Source of the DNA: RCIO01 sp040880025
GTDB taxonomy: Bacteria > Pseudomonadota > Alphaproteobacteria > Rhizobiales > Rhizobiaceae
Length of the DNA: 64,000 nucleotides
Assembly (NCBI GenBank): GCA_040880025.1
Contig: JBBDJD010000014.1
Coordinates: forward strand, 1-64,000
Reading direction: 5' to 3'
The notes under the pieces were generated by a model. It was not told where the DNA came from, searched no databases, and saw only the letters and a list, made by a program, of their open reading frames with translations. The translations under genes were made by a program, and so were the position numbers. Below, in pieces: positions 18,474-27,064 of the stretch (the stretch's first letter is position 1; every line of letters begins with the position of its first letter).

Positions 18474-19421
18474 TTACATGCCGAGGCTGGATTTGACGGC
18501 GGCCATCGCGTCGCCGCCGTCCAAGGTGGTCACGCCTGCAAGCCACGGGCCCACCGCATCGGGGTTGGCCTTCAGCCACGCCGTCGCGGCGTCGTTCGGG
18601 TCTTCGTTGTCATTGAGGATGGCGCCCATGATCTCGTTCTCCATCTTCAGGGAGAACTCCATGTTGGTGAACAGCTTGCCGAGGTTCGGGCAATCATCCG
18701 CGAAACCGGCGCGGACATTGGTATGTACGGTGGCGCCGCCGTAGTCGGGGCCGAAGATGTCGTCGCCGCCCGAGAGATAAGCCATCTCGATATTGGCGTT
18801 CATCGGGTGGGGTTCCCAACCGAGAAAGACGACGTGATTCTTGGAATTCGACGCGCGTTGTACCTGCGACAGCATGCCGGCCTCGGAACTCTCGACGACC
18901 TCGAAACCGCTCAGGCCGAAGGTATCTGCGGCGATCATGTCGAGGATCAGGCGATTGCCATCATTACCCGGCTCGATGCCGTAGATCTTGCCGTCGAGTT
19001 CGTCCCTGAACTTGGCGATGTCCTGGAAGCTCTGAAGGCCCGCTTCGTATGTGTATTTCGGCACGGCGAGCGTGTATTTTGCGCCTTCCAGATTGGTGAC
19101 CAGCGTTTCGACGGAGCCGTCCTCACGATAGGGGGCGATGTCGGCTTCCATCGTCGGCATCCAGTTGCCGAGGAAGACGTCGATGTCCTTGTTCTTCAGC
19201 GAAGCATAAGTGACGGGAACCGATAGGACCTGGACTTCAGGCTCGTAGCCCAGCGCCTCGACAACCACGGATGCAGTGGCTGTCGTGGCGGTGATATCGG
19301 TCCAACCGACGTCGGAGAAGGTAACCGTCTTGCAGCTTTCGGGATCGGCGGCGAATGCGACACTGGTGGAGAGCGCAGTTGCCAGGCCGAGCACCAGGGT
19401 GATCGATCCGATACGTTTCAT
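18474..19421 (-). CDS. choX: Choline-binding periplasmic protein ChoX
   Basis: A 315-residue solute-binding protein with a signal peptide (MKRIGSITLVLGLATALSTSVAFA). The aromatic residues that box the quaternary ammonium group in ChoX appear in context: VGWTDITATT, FLGNWMPTM, AVPKYTYEAG and LGWEPHPMN. It binds choline, perhaps acetylcholine, for import by ChoWV; choline serves as glycine-betaine precursor or carbon source. Start at 19421 has GGGAG about 12 bases upstream. Divergent from tdk. Confidence 0.93.
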   Translation of the reverse strand: MKRIGSITLVLGLATALSTSVAFAADPESCKTVTFSDVGWTDITATTATASVVVEALGYEPEVQVLSVPVTYASLKNKDIDVFLGNWMPTMEADIAPYREDGSVETLVTNLEGAKYTLAVPKYTYEAGLQSFQDIAKFRDELDGKIYGIEPGNDGNRLILDMIAADTFGLSGFEVVESSEAGMLSQVQRASNSKNHVVFLGWEPHPMNANIEMAYLSGGDDIFGPDYGGATVHTNVRAGFADDCPNLGKLFTNMEFSLKMENEIMGAILNDNEDPNDAATAWLKANPDAVGPWLAGVTTLDGGDAMAAVKSSLGM

Positions 19422-19612
19422 TTGTTTTTTATCTCCCGTTGAAATCCGCGTTGTGAAGTTCGCCCGGCCTGTGGCCAAGCGACTGCTCAGGAACCAAGCA
19501 CCATAGGCGCGTCGTTTCAAGCCGCAAGCAGCCGCGCCGCCGGAATGCGGTTTTTGGTGGAAGGCCGCGCCAAGCCTCTCCCATCCGGCGCCGCTTTGCG
19601 CTCAATAGGCTC

Positions 19613-20236
19613 ATGGCCAAACTCTACTTCCACTACTCGACCATGAACGCCGGCAAGTCGACGGCGCTGCTGCAGGCGTCCTACAACTATCGCGAGCGCG
19701 GCATGACGACCCTGCTGTTCATCGCCGCGCTGGATGATCGCGCCGGGCGCGGGCGCATCGGCTCGCGTATCGGCCTGTCGGCGGAGGCTGAGATTTTCGG
19801 GACGGACGATGACCTTTTCGCCAAGGTCGCCGAGATACAGGCGTCGCAGCCGGTGCACTGCGTGTTCATCGACGAGGCGCAATTCCTCACCGAGGATCAG
19901 GTATGGCAACTCGCCCGCGTCGCCGACCGGCTCAACGTTCCGGTGATGTGTTACGGTCTCAGGACCGACTTCCAGGGCAATCTCTTTCCCGGCTCGAACA
20001 CGCTGCTGGCGATCGCGGACGAACTGCGCGAAATCCGCACGATTTGCCGCTGCGGACGCAGGGCGACGATGGTTGTGCGTCTCGGACCCGACGGCAAGGT
20101 TTTGCATCAGGGCGCGCAGATCGACATTGGAGACGACAAGTATGTTTCGCTGTGCCGCCGCCACTGGGACGAAGAGATGGGCAACTGGCCGGCCGACGAC
20201 ATGATCGGATTCTCGCGGACTGAAGTCCGGAGATAA
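19613..20236 (+). CDS. tdk: Thymidine kinase
   Basis: A 207-residue type II thymidine kinase that phosphorylates thymidine for salvage. The P-loop is STMNAGKST (9-17), Walker B-like FIDEAQF, and the zinc lasso region has CRCGRR and SLCRRHW cysteines. MCYGLRTDFQG is the conserved nucleoside-contact region. It is divergent from choX and 39 bases upstream of the receptor-channel gene, which may be co-transcribed. Confidence 0.94.
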   Translation: MAKLYFHYSTMNAGKSTALLQASYNYRERGMTTLLFIAALDDRAGRGRIGSRIGLSAEAEIFGTDDDLFAKVAEIQASQPVHCVFIDEAQFLTEDQVWQLARVADRLNVPVMCYGLRTDFQGNLFPGSNTLLAIADELREIRTICRCGRRATMVVRLGPDGKVLHQGAQIDIGDDKYVSLCRRHWDEEMGNWPADDMIGFSRTEVRR

Positions 20237-20275
20237 GGGAAGGACCGGCCGCCCGGCGAGCGGTCCAATAACGGG

Positions 20276-21433
20276 ATGGCAATGCGCAAACCAATCGAAC
20301 TGCGGCAACACGTCAGGGCGAACCGGCGTGAAATTCTCAGCGTCATTTCGGCCTGCATGGCCCTCGCGACAATTGTGCTGGCGATACCGGGCGTTGTCGG
20401 CCTCGCGACGGCGCAGGAGTCGGCCGAGGCTCCACGCACGGTGCGGGTCGGCGTCTATGTCAGCCCGCCATTCGTGATGGAGAAGGCGGGCGGCTATACC
20501 GGCATGGCAATCGAGCTATGGGAGGCCATATCCCGGCCGCTCAATCTGCGATCCGATTATGTGCTCCTTTCGTCCTTCCAGGCTCTGGTGGACGCGGCGG
20601 CGGCAAACGAGATCGATGCCGCGGTCACGAACCTCACCATCACCAGAAGCCGTGCGTTGAAGGTCGATTTCACGCAGCCATGGTTCGATGCCGGGCTGCG
20701 TATCATGATTGATGAAGAGCGGCGTACGAGCTTTGGAGATGTCGTGCGCGGTCTTGCCGATTCCGGCCATCTGCGCGCCTATGCGTGGCTGGTCGCGGTC
20801 ATCGTTGCCGCCACCATTCTGCTTACGTTCTTCGACCGGCGATTCGACAAGGATTTTCCCCGGCGCTGGCGCGACGGTGTCGCGGACAGCTTCTACTCAG
20901 TCATGTCGATCGCAACTTCGGGAAGGTCGCCGGCCCGCAAGAACCTGTTCGGATGGGCCGGGCGGCTCTGGCAGGGGCTGTGGCTTGCCTGCGGTGTCGC
21001 CGTACTGGCCTATGTAACGTCCACGGTGACGAGCGTCATGACGACGCTATCGATCACCAGCGAGATCAATTCGGTGGCGGATCTGCCAGGCAAACGCGTG
21101 GGCGTGCTGGGCGAGAGCCTCGCACAGGATTTCGTCGAGGAGGAGGCGCTGGAGCGCCGCGCGTACGGGACGCTCGATGCGATAGTCGAAGGATTGCTGC
21201 GCGGGGATATCGATGCGATTATCGGCGATGCGCCCGTGCTCGAATATTACGAGCACACCCATCCTGAACATCCGCTCAAGGTGACCGGCGCGATCTTCGA
21301 GCCGGACAAATACGGATTCGGTTTTGCCCTGGATTCGCAGCTGGCGCGCGACGTGACGCTCGAATTGCTCAGGGCGCACGAGAGCGACATGGTGCAGGAA
21401 CTGGACGAAAAGTACTTCGGCGAGGAGGAGTAG
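20276..21433 (+). CDS. Ionotropic glutamate receptor-like ligand-gated channel protein
   Basis: A 385-residue protein arranged as in bacterial GluR0: signal/anchor (about 18-47), first lobe of a type 3 solute-binding domain (55-160; AAVTNLTITRSRALKVDFTQPWF holds the ligand Arg R126), membrane helix (168-186), re-entrant pore loop (about 205-220), second helix (231-253, LAYVTSTVTSVMTT, like the SYTANLAAFLT gate of eukaryotic receptors) and second lobe (263-370, DAIIGDAPVLEYY). The binding domain is thus split by the pore. The filter position reads SIATSGRS rather than the potassium TVGYG, so selectivity is unclear. Ligand is probably an amino acid. Confidence 0.85.
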   Translation: MAMRKPIELRQHVRANRREILSVISACMALATIVLAIPGVVGLATAQESAEAPRTVRVGVYVSPPFVMEKAGGYTGMAIELWEAISRPLNLRSDYVLLSSFQALVDAAAANEIDAAVTNLTITRSRALKVDFTQPWFDAGLRIMIDEERRTSFGDVVRGLADSGHLRAYAWLVAVIVAATILLTFFDRRFDKDFPRRWRDGVADSFYSVMSIATSGRSPARKNLFGWAGRLWQGLWLACGVAVLAYVTSTVTSVMTTLSITSEINSVADLPGKRVGVLGESLAQDFVEEEALERRAYGTLDAIVEGLLRGDIDAIIGDAPVLEYYEHTHPEHPLKVTGAIFEPDKYGFGFALDSQLARDVTLELLRAHESDMVQELDEKYFGEEE

Positions 21434-21560
21434 GCGGACCGTCAGTCCACTGGCCGGCATGCCGACTTCCGGCAAAGGGCCATACGCCGCCGCCAGTCTT
21501 TTAATCGCAATGCCCCCCACATATATTCCACCGACACCAATCCGGGCGAGGAACTCCCAT

Positions 21561-22649
21561 ATGGCCACTTTGCAGAATTTCGATGCCGAAATTGCCAAGA
21601 CCAAAAAAGTGGTCGAGGAAATGCGCTCCAAGATCGAGCATTCGGGGGTGCTGCTCGAAGAGATAGCCAAATCGGATGCGACCATCGGCGCCGCTGATTT
21701 CGACATCGAGAACGCCCGTATCGAAGACGTGCTGAAGCAGCAGAAGCTGATGGAAGGCAATATCGCCGACCTGATCATCGGGCTGGAAGATGCCACCAAC
21801 GTCTTCGGCGCCGAATTCGAGAGCATGAAGAGCTATTCGAGCTGGGAGAATTTCATTGGCCTGTTCTCCGCCCAGCGCAAGCAGCGCATGCGCACGGAGC
21901 GAGTGCGCAACATGTCGCTCGCCGGCAATCTGCAGGAACTGCTCGCCAAGTCCGACACGATCGTCGGCATCCTGAAAGACCAGAAGAACATTCTCGACCA
22001 GCGCTACAAGACCTCTGAAGCGAGCCTCGCCACCGTGATCGAGCGGCGCAAGGAGGCGATGACCAAACTGGAGACGACGCAGAAGCGCATCGAGGAACTC
22101 AACCCGATGCTGCTCGACCTCGAAAACAGGATCGCGGCCTCGACCAGCCAGAAGGAGCGCACCAACCTGGAAGGCGAACGGTCGAAGATGGCGACGGAAT
22201 ATAACGAGCAGCAGGCGAAGGAGCAGGAGCTTCTGGCAGAAAGCCAGACGCTGGAACGCTACACCTCGATGTTCCAGACCTTCGTGGATTCGCTCAACAA
22301 CCAGATCGCCGCCCAGAACACGCTGATCAACAAGCTGACCATCGATACCGAGCAGCGCATCGTTCTCTACAAAGCGCTGGAGGATTCACTGAAGACCGCG
22401 GCCCAGCAGGACGTGGCGCACAAGATCAATACGCTGGGCAGCCAGGTCGACAACACGGCCGAGCAGACGATGGCCGGCATCGGCGCCGCCGCGCAGAAGC
22501 ACATCGGCGACCTCCTGGAAATGCACGAGAAGAACATGGTCGCCACCGCCGATATCCAGCGCCGCAAGAAGCTGGCGGACGAGGCCTTCTCCCGGCGCTT
22601 CGAGGAAGTCTTGCGCAAGCACAACGCGGCGGACTATGTGAGGCCGTAG
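21561..22649 (+). CDS. Soluble coiled-coil protein, first gene of the AAA+ operon
   Basis: A 362-residue, almost entirely helical and charged protein with no signal peptide or membrane helix. Coiled coil is predicted by eye from about 40-75 and 130-300 (KLETTQKRIEELNPMLLDLENRI, EYNEQQAKEQELLAESQTLERYTSM). The general look is that of TelA or PspA-like helical proteins, but I cannot assign it to either. GAGGAA precedes ATG 21561. The next gene starts 21 bases after its stop, and five genes run in this spacing to 28168. An adaptor or membrane-surface scaffold for the AAA+ protein is a reasonable guess only. Confidence 0.82.
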   Translation: MATLQNFDAEIAKTKKVVEEMRSKIEHSGVLLEEIAKSDATIGAADFDIENARIEDVLKQQKLMEGNIADLIIGLEDATNVFGAEFESMKSYSSWENFIGLFSAQRKQRMRTERVRNMSLAGNLQELLAKSDTIVGILKDQKNILDQRYKTSEASLATVIERRKEAMTKLETTQKRIEELNPMLLDLENRIAASTSQKERTNLEGERSKMATEYNEQQAKEQELLAESQTLERYTSMFQTFVDSLNNQIAAQNTLINKLTIDTEQRIVLYKALEDSLKTAAQQDVAHKINTLGSQVDNTAEQTMAGIGAAAQKHIGDLLEMHEKNMVATADIQRRKKLADEAFSRRFEEVLRKHNAADYVRP

Positions 22650-22670
22650 CGGCGTACGGGGCCTTTTCCG

Positions 22671-23816
22671 ATGAATGCCGCGCCGGACGCCGCACACCGT
22701 TATTTCGATGCCATTTCGGCCGCGCTGGCCGGGCTGGACATCTTCCTGCGCGACGATAGCTCGCCGCTCTATCGTCACGACACCGTGGCCGCGATCGTCA
22801 CCGAATATCTGTCGCGGCTCGAACGGTCGTTCTCGTGCTGGGAAAATCGGCTGGCATTCGTCAAATCCTTCCGTATTTCGAGGGCTGAAAGCGGGTATCC
22901 CGTCTTCCAGAACGTGCTGGAGCTGGAGAACGACCGGAGGACATCCGAGGGCCGGCTCGCCGCGATCCCGCAGGCCGACCAGATACGCGCCGAAATGGCG
23001 GACTTCATTTTGCGCCACAAGGCGTTTCCCGAAGCGCTGCAGCGCACGATGGCTGAGCGGCTTTATCTGGAGGACGTGCGCAACGGGCACGTGTTCTCGC
23101 CATTCATTTTGCCGCGCACGGTCAAGGTGTCGGTCAATCCGAAGACAATGCGGCCCTACTATCTGGTGCATTGGGGCGTGTTCGATGGTTCGGCGAACCT
23201 GCCGCTGATCTATATGGCGACGCTGGAAGACTCCTCCGCCGGGCTGGTGCGGTCGCTGGTGACGAAGGACGGCCAGCTCAGCGGGGATGTCGATGTGCCG
23301 CTGCCGGTCGAGGGGTTGCTGAACCCGGAACTGGCGCATCGCTTCGACGATTTCGCCGAGAAGAACTCGGCCTATTCGCTGTCGCCGGCGACCATTGCCG
23401 GCAATCTCGACAAGGATTTCGACGCGCTTCATCCCAAGCAGCTGCGCCGTGTTGTGCTCGGGCCGTTCTATTCGGCCGGCATCACCGAGCACAATTCGAC
23501 CGTCACCGACATCCTCGCCAAGGTGCGGCGCAAGGAAAACGCCTGGCTGCTGACGTGGACGGTGCAGGAGGTGTTTTCCAAGAGCGAGAGGCCGGAGCGC
23601 AAGGGGCTGTGGTCGAGCCAGCCGGCGCGCGAGGAATTCCACATCAATACCGACGATCTGGACGCTGCGCGGCAGGGCGTGAGCTCATACGAGAAGCACG
23701 CGCTGATACCGCACGAGGCCTATCAGCTTCTCTACGCGGCAAAGGAAGCGCGCAGGATATTCGACGGCTATCAGGTGCACATCGTCTCCAACGGCAAGGT
23801 GATTACCGATGTCTGA
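22671..23816 (+). CDS. Conserved protein of unknown function, second gene of the AAA+ operon
   Basis: A 381-residue soluble protein with no motif I recognise. Residues 1-150 look helical (AERLYLEDVRNGHVFSPFILP at the end) and 150-380 look mixed alpha/beta with aromatic strands (PYYLVHWGVFDGSANLPLIYMATLEDS; RRVVLGPFYSAGITEHNSTV; AWLLTWTVQEVFSKSE). No nucleotide-binding loop, signal peptide or membrane helix is seen. It is 21 bases after the coiled-coil gene and 32 bases before the ATPase gene, so it is probably a dedicated partner of them. Confidence 0.82.
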   Translation: MNAAPDAAHRYFDAISAALAGLDIFLRDDSSPLYRHDTVAAIVTEYLSRLERSFSCWENRLAFVKSFRISRAESGYPVFQNVLELENDRRTSEGRLAAIPQADQIRAEMADFILRHKAFPEALQRTMAERLYLEDVRNGHVFSPFILPRTVKVSVNPKTMRPYYLVHWGVFDGSANLPLIYMATLEDSSAGLVRSLVTKDGQLSGDVDVPLPVEGLLNPELAHRFDDFAEKNSAYSLSPATIAGNLDKDFDALHPKQLRRVVLGPFYSAGITEHNSTVTDILAKVRRKENAWLLTWTVQEVFSKSERPERKGLWSSQPAREEFHINTDDLDAARQGVSSYEKHALIPHEAYQLLYAAKEARRIFDGYQVHIVSNGKVITDV

Positions 23817-23848
23817 GAACCTGGCGCGGCAGAGTTTGTGAGGATGGC

Positions 23849-25759
23849 ATGGACACGGGTCTGACCACGATTTCGGAAGAAGACGTCGAAAAGCATCTGG
23901 CAGTAGCGCAGAGCATGGTGACGCGGGTGATCGTGATGGAAGACGGTGGCGGCCGCTCGCCGACCGCGCTCGCCGGCACAGGTCGCCGCTTCGTCTCCAC
24001 GGTTTCCACAGGCTCCGTGCGGCGCACGCGCGAGGTCGAACTGACCAAGACCGTCCAGTCGGTCAGGCCCGGCGACCAGCTGCTGTCGATTGGCCAGCAC
24101 ACGGTGCTCTATCGCGCCCGCCGCGGCATCCAGGTGGCGCTGGCGGTCGGAGACAATTTCGCCAAGGCAAGCGACCTCGAAAGCCTGCAGTCCAAGAACA
24201 CGCGCGCGCCGTTGGAGGGCGAGGAAGCCTCCACCTACAAGCGGCTGCTCGCGGCCTCGGCCTATGTGGCGGCCTTCGCCTTCGCATCCTACCTCTCGCA
24301 GCTTGTCGAAAGCGATGGAGAGGCGCCGAACGATGTCGCCGAGCCGGCCTTTGTTTTCGACACCCAACAGGATGCTTTGAAGTCGATGGTCGCCGGTCTG
24401 GATGCCGCGCTGGCCGGGGCCAAGGACGAGCAGGACCTTGCCGCGCGCACCCGCGCCTTCGCCACCGAGGCTATCGAAGGCCTGCTGCAGCGCCGGAGCC
24501 GCTTCGACGGGCTGGGCGCGTTCGACAACGCGCATATGCGGCTCGATGCGGACGATTTTACCATCGACGGCTTCGATGTCGCGCCCGGCCGCAAGTCCAA
24601 GCCGCTGACCATGACCTTCAAGAAGCCGGAAGAGGTCGTCGGCAATCACATTGCCAAATACCAGTCGATCAAGCTGGCCAAGATGCTGATGGCCTATGAT
24701 TTCGACCGGCAGATGAACCCGTTCGTGGAGCTTGGCGGGTTCGTTTTCACCTTTATCGGCGACGGCGCGCCCGGTACCGGCAAGACGACGCTGATCCAGA
24801 TGATCGCCGGGCTGGTGCAGAGCTACTGCCAGGTCGCGGGCTATGGTTTCCACTACGAGAATTTCGGCGTCGACCAGATTTCGTCCTATCAGGGCAAATC
24901 GGGCCAAAGCTGCCGCCAGTTCATCGAAAATGTGCTCTCCCCGCGCTCGATCGGTTTCGGCACGGTGGACGATATCGACCAGGTGGCGGCCAAGCGTTCC
25001 GACGACCGGGCGTCGGCCGGCCAGCACGAAATCACCGGCGTCTTGATGGACGCGTTTTCGGGCGCGATGACAGTGGTGCGCGGCAATTGCTCGTTCGGCA
25101 TGTTTTCCAACTATCCGGAGAATGTCGACGACGCGCTGCGTCAAAGGGCAGGGGCCCGGTGGCTGGTCGACGGGCCGCAGACACGGGCCGATTATATCGA
25201 CATCTTCGCTCTGCTGGCCGGAAAGAACCACAAAATACCGCTCGGCAAACACGATCTCTATGCCGCGCAGGAAATCCAGCGCGCGGTCGACACGGCCTAT
25301 GAGAGCTATGCCAAGCCGCAGGAAGACGGGCTAGTGGGCGTTTACGAGCGCTTCATGAAGGACAACGGCGCGCCGAAGTCGCTGGCCGACATCGGCACCT
25401 ATCTTCACATGATCAAGGAGGCGGAGCCGCGCTTCACCGGCCGGGCGATCAAGAACGTCACCGACGCGATCAAGATGCGGGCGATGGACATCGAACTTCC
25501 CGATGAATGGTTCGAGAAACCGGAAGCCTTCATGCACAAATCCTACGACGACAAGAAGGCCATGATCGAGGAACTGCGCGGGCCGTTCGACATGGCGATG
25601 GTCATGCAGGAGGTGAACCGCTATGCCGACAGCGAATTCCGCTATTCCGACCGCGCCGACGATGCGGCGGTCGAACGCATGTTGCGCGATGCGCGGCTGC
25701 GGGAGCGTGCCGCACGCGAAATGGAGGAGCTGAAGGCCAAGGGGCATTGGAACGCCTGA
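23849..25759 (+). CDS. AAA+ ATPase, central gene of an uncharacterised operon
   Basis: A 636-residue protein with an approximately 280-residue unrecognised N-terminal region and a C-terminal AAA+ module: Walker A GDGAPGTGKT (304-313), Walker B IGFGTVDDID (368-377), sensor-1 N421 (FSNYPENVDDAL) and candidate Arg fingers R431/R433 (LRQRAGAR). The helical lid follows (about 470-600) and ends in a charged tail. No protease, helicase or HTH domain is seen, and the N-terminal region has a short hydrophobic patch (SAYVAAFAFASYL, 137-149). The start at 23849 has GTGAGG just upstream; the open frame continues 5' but overlaps the preceding gene. Likely a remodelling ATPase. Confidence 0.88.
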   Translation: MDTGLTTISEEDVEKHLAVAQSMVTRVIVMEDGGGRSPTALAGTGRRFVSTVSTGSVRRTREVELTKTVQSVRPGDQLLSIGQHTVLYRARRGIQVALAVGDNFAKASDLESLQSKNTRAPLEGEEASTYKRLLAASAYVAAFAFASYLSQLVESDGEAPNDVAEPAFVFDTQQDALKSMVAGLDAALAGAKDEQDLAARTRAFATEAIEGLLQRRSRFDGLGAFDNAHMRLDADDFTIDGFDVAPGRKSKPLTMTFKKPEEVVGNHIAKYQSIKLAKMLMAYDFDRQMNPFVELGGFVFTFIGDGAPGTGKTTLIQMIAGLVQSYCQVAGYGFHYENFGVDQISSYQGKSGQSCRQFIENVLSPRSIGFGTVDDIDQVAAKRSDDRASAGQHEITGVLMDAFSGAMTVVRGNCSFGMFSNYPENVDDALRQRAGARWLVDGPQTRADYIDIFALLAGKNHKIPLGKHDLYAAQEIQRAVDTAYESYAKPQEDGLVGVYERFMKDNGAPKSLADIGTYLHMIKEAEPRFTGRAIKNVTDAIKMRAMDIELPDEWFEKPEAFMHKSYDDKKAMIEELRGPFDMAMVMQEVNRYADSEFRYSDRADDAAVERMLRDARLRERAAREMEELKAKGHWNA

Positions 25760-25760
25760 G

Positions 25761-27047
25761 ATGGAACTCCTGCGCGACAACGAGCTGATCTATGGACGGT
25801 TGCTGCCAATCGAGGAGCCGCATCTGATCGAGCGCTACAACAAGGCGCTGAAGGCGTTCGGGCTGAAATCCACGAAGCTGAAGAGCTTCGAGATCGACCG
25901 AACCGGGTTTTCGCCGCAGATCGCAGTGGAATTGAAGAACCAGCATTATCTCGATCCCAACGAGGTCAATCGCCGCTTCATCATCCTGACGCCGCAGCAG
26001 ATCGATCTGCCGGTCGTGCACACCGCATTCTCCAACACCTCGCAGCTCGTTTTCGAGTTCATGTCGCGCAATGCGCGCGCTATCGACGCGCTGACGATCA
26101 AGGACGTTATCTACGGGGAGATCGAGGATTCAGTCTCCAAGGTCGAGGACATCGAGGATTTGCTTTCGATCAACCAGGTCGAGTTCCGGGTGCTGTCGGC
26201 CGAGGACGTGGTCGGTAAGGCAGCCGAGCTCGGTGCGCTCACCGACAAGCTCAAGATGGAGCCTGACGCATGGCGCGACGATGCCATGCTCACGCGCATG
26301 GTCGAGCTCGCAAAAGTCACCGGCGACATCCGAGAGAACGCGCTGGTGCCCGATCAGGTCGTCTTTCGCCACAATGCCTATTGGACCAGCCATTTCGGCG
26401 GACTCTACGTGTTCATCGATCCCGACGTGACCACAGTCGTGTCCGACCCGGCAGCGCCCGGTTTCCGCCGCTCGCGCCCGTGGCAGGTGAGCTATCTGTC
26501 GATCAGGGACCCCGAGCGGGTGTTCCGCTTCCTGGCCAGCACCGGCAGGCTCGACCTGCCGCGCGCCTCGTGGATCGAGAAGGCCGACTATCTCGAGCAC
26601 CGGGCGGGGCTGATCATCCGCGAGCTTGTCCATCGCGAGGACCCGAAACACGATATTCGTGCGCTGGACCGCGTGTGGCTGCAAAGCTGGATCCACGCCA
26701 ACGCCGACATGATCAACGCGGACGGCCGGTTTCCATTCCTCAACGCCGCAAAGCGTGAACTTGCGCAGCTAGGCCAATTGCGGGTCGAAGAGATCCGACC
26801 GGAATTCCGTTTCCTGGTGGTCCGCGCCAGGCCCGACCATCCGGATGCCTGGCTTACGAACAGGCTGATTGCCGATTTCGTGCCCAGCGATTTCCTGTCG
26901 CGCTACGTCTTCAACAAGCAGGGCTTCTATGCCGACTACGAGCATCTTGATCCCGTCCGGCGGCGCTATGTTGTCGACACACTCAAAAGTACATATCTCA
27001 AGGACAAGAAGGGTTTCCGCGAGCGTCTCTACGGGCTGGCGGACTGA
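25761..27047 (+). CDS. Conserved protein of unknown function, fourth gene of the AAA+ operon
   Basis: A 428-residue soluble protein starting one base after the ATPase stop, so translation is almost surely coupled and a complex with the ATPase is likely. No catalytic motif is recognised. The N-terminal half is alpha/beta (PQIAVELKNQHYLDPNEVNRRFIILTPQQIDLPVVHTAFSNTS), and residues 195-240 are strand-rich (NAYWTSHFGGLYVFIDPDVTTVV). The C-terminal third is helical with conserved-looking basic patches (FVPSDFLSRYVFNKQGFYADY). No signal peptide or membrane helix. Confidence 0.82.
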   Translation: MELLRDNELIYGRLLPIEEPHLIERYNKALKAFGLKSTKLKSFEIDRTGFSPQIAVELKNQHYLDPNEVNRRFIILTPQQIDLPVVHTAFSNTSQLVFEFMSRNARAIDALTIKDVIYGEIEDSVSKVEDIEDLLSINQVEFRVLSAEDVVGKAAELGALTDKLKMEPDAWRDDAMLTRMVELAKVTGDIRENALVPDQVVFRHNAYWTSHFGGLYVFIDPDVTTVVSDPAAPGFRRSRPWQVSYLSIRDPERVFRFLASTGRLDLPRASWIEKADYLEHRAGLIIRELVHREDPKHDIRALDRVWLQSWIHANADMINADGRFPFLNAAKRELAQLGQLRVEEIRPEFRFLVVRARPDHPDAWLTNRLIADFVPSDFLSRYVFNKQGFYADYEHLDPVRRRYVVDTLKSTYLKDKKGFRERLYGLAD

Positions 27048-27064
27048 AACGGGGACGCCGGCGA

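Noticed and set aside
23171..23848. 5' extension of the AAA+ gene reading frame
   Set aside because: It runs through the preceding gene in another frame; the ribosome site and start at 23849 fit better.
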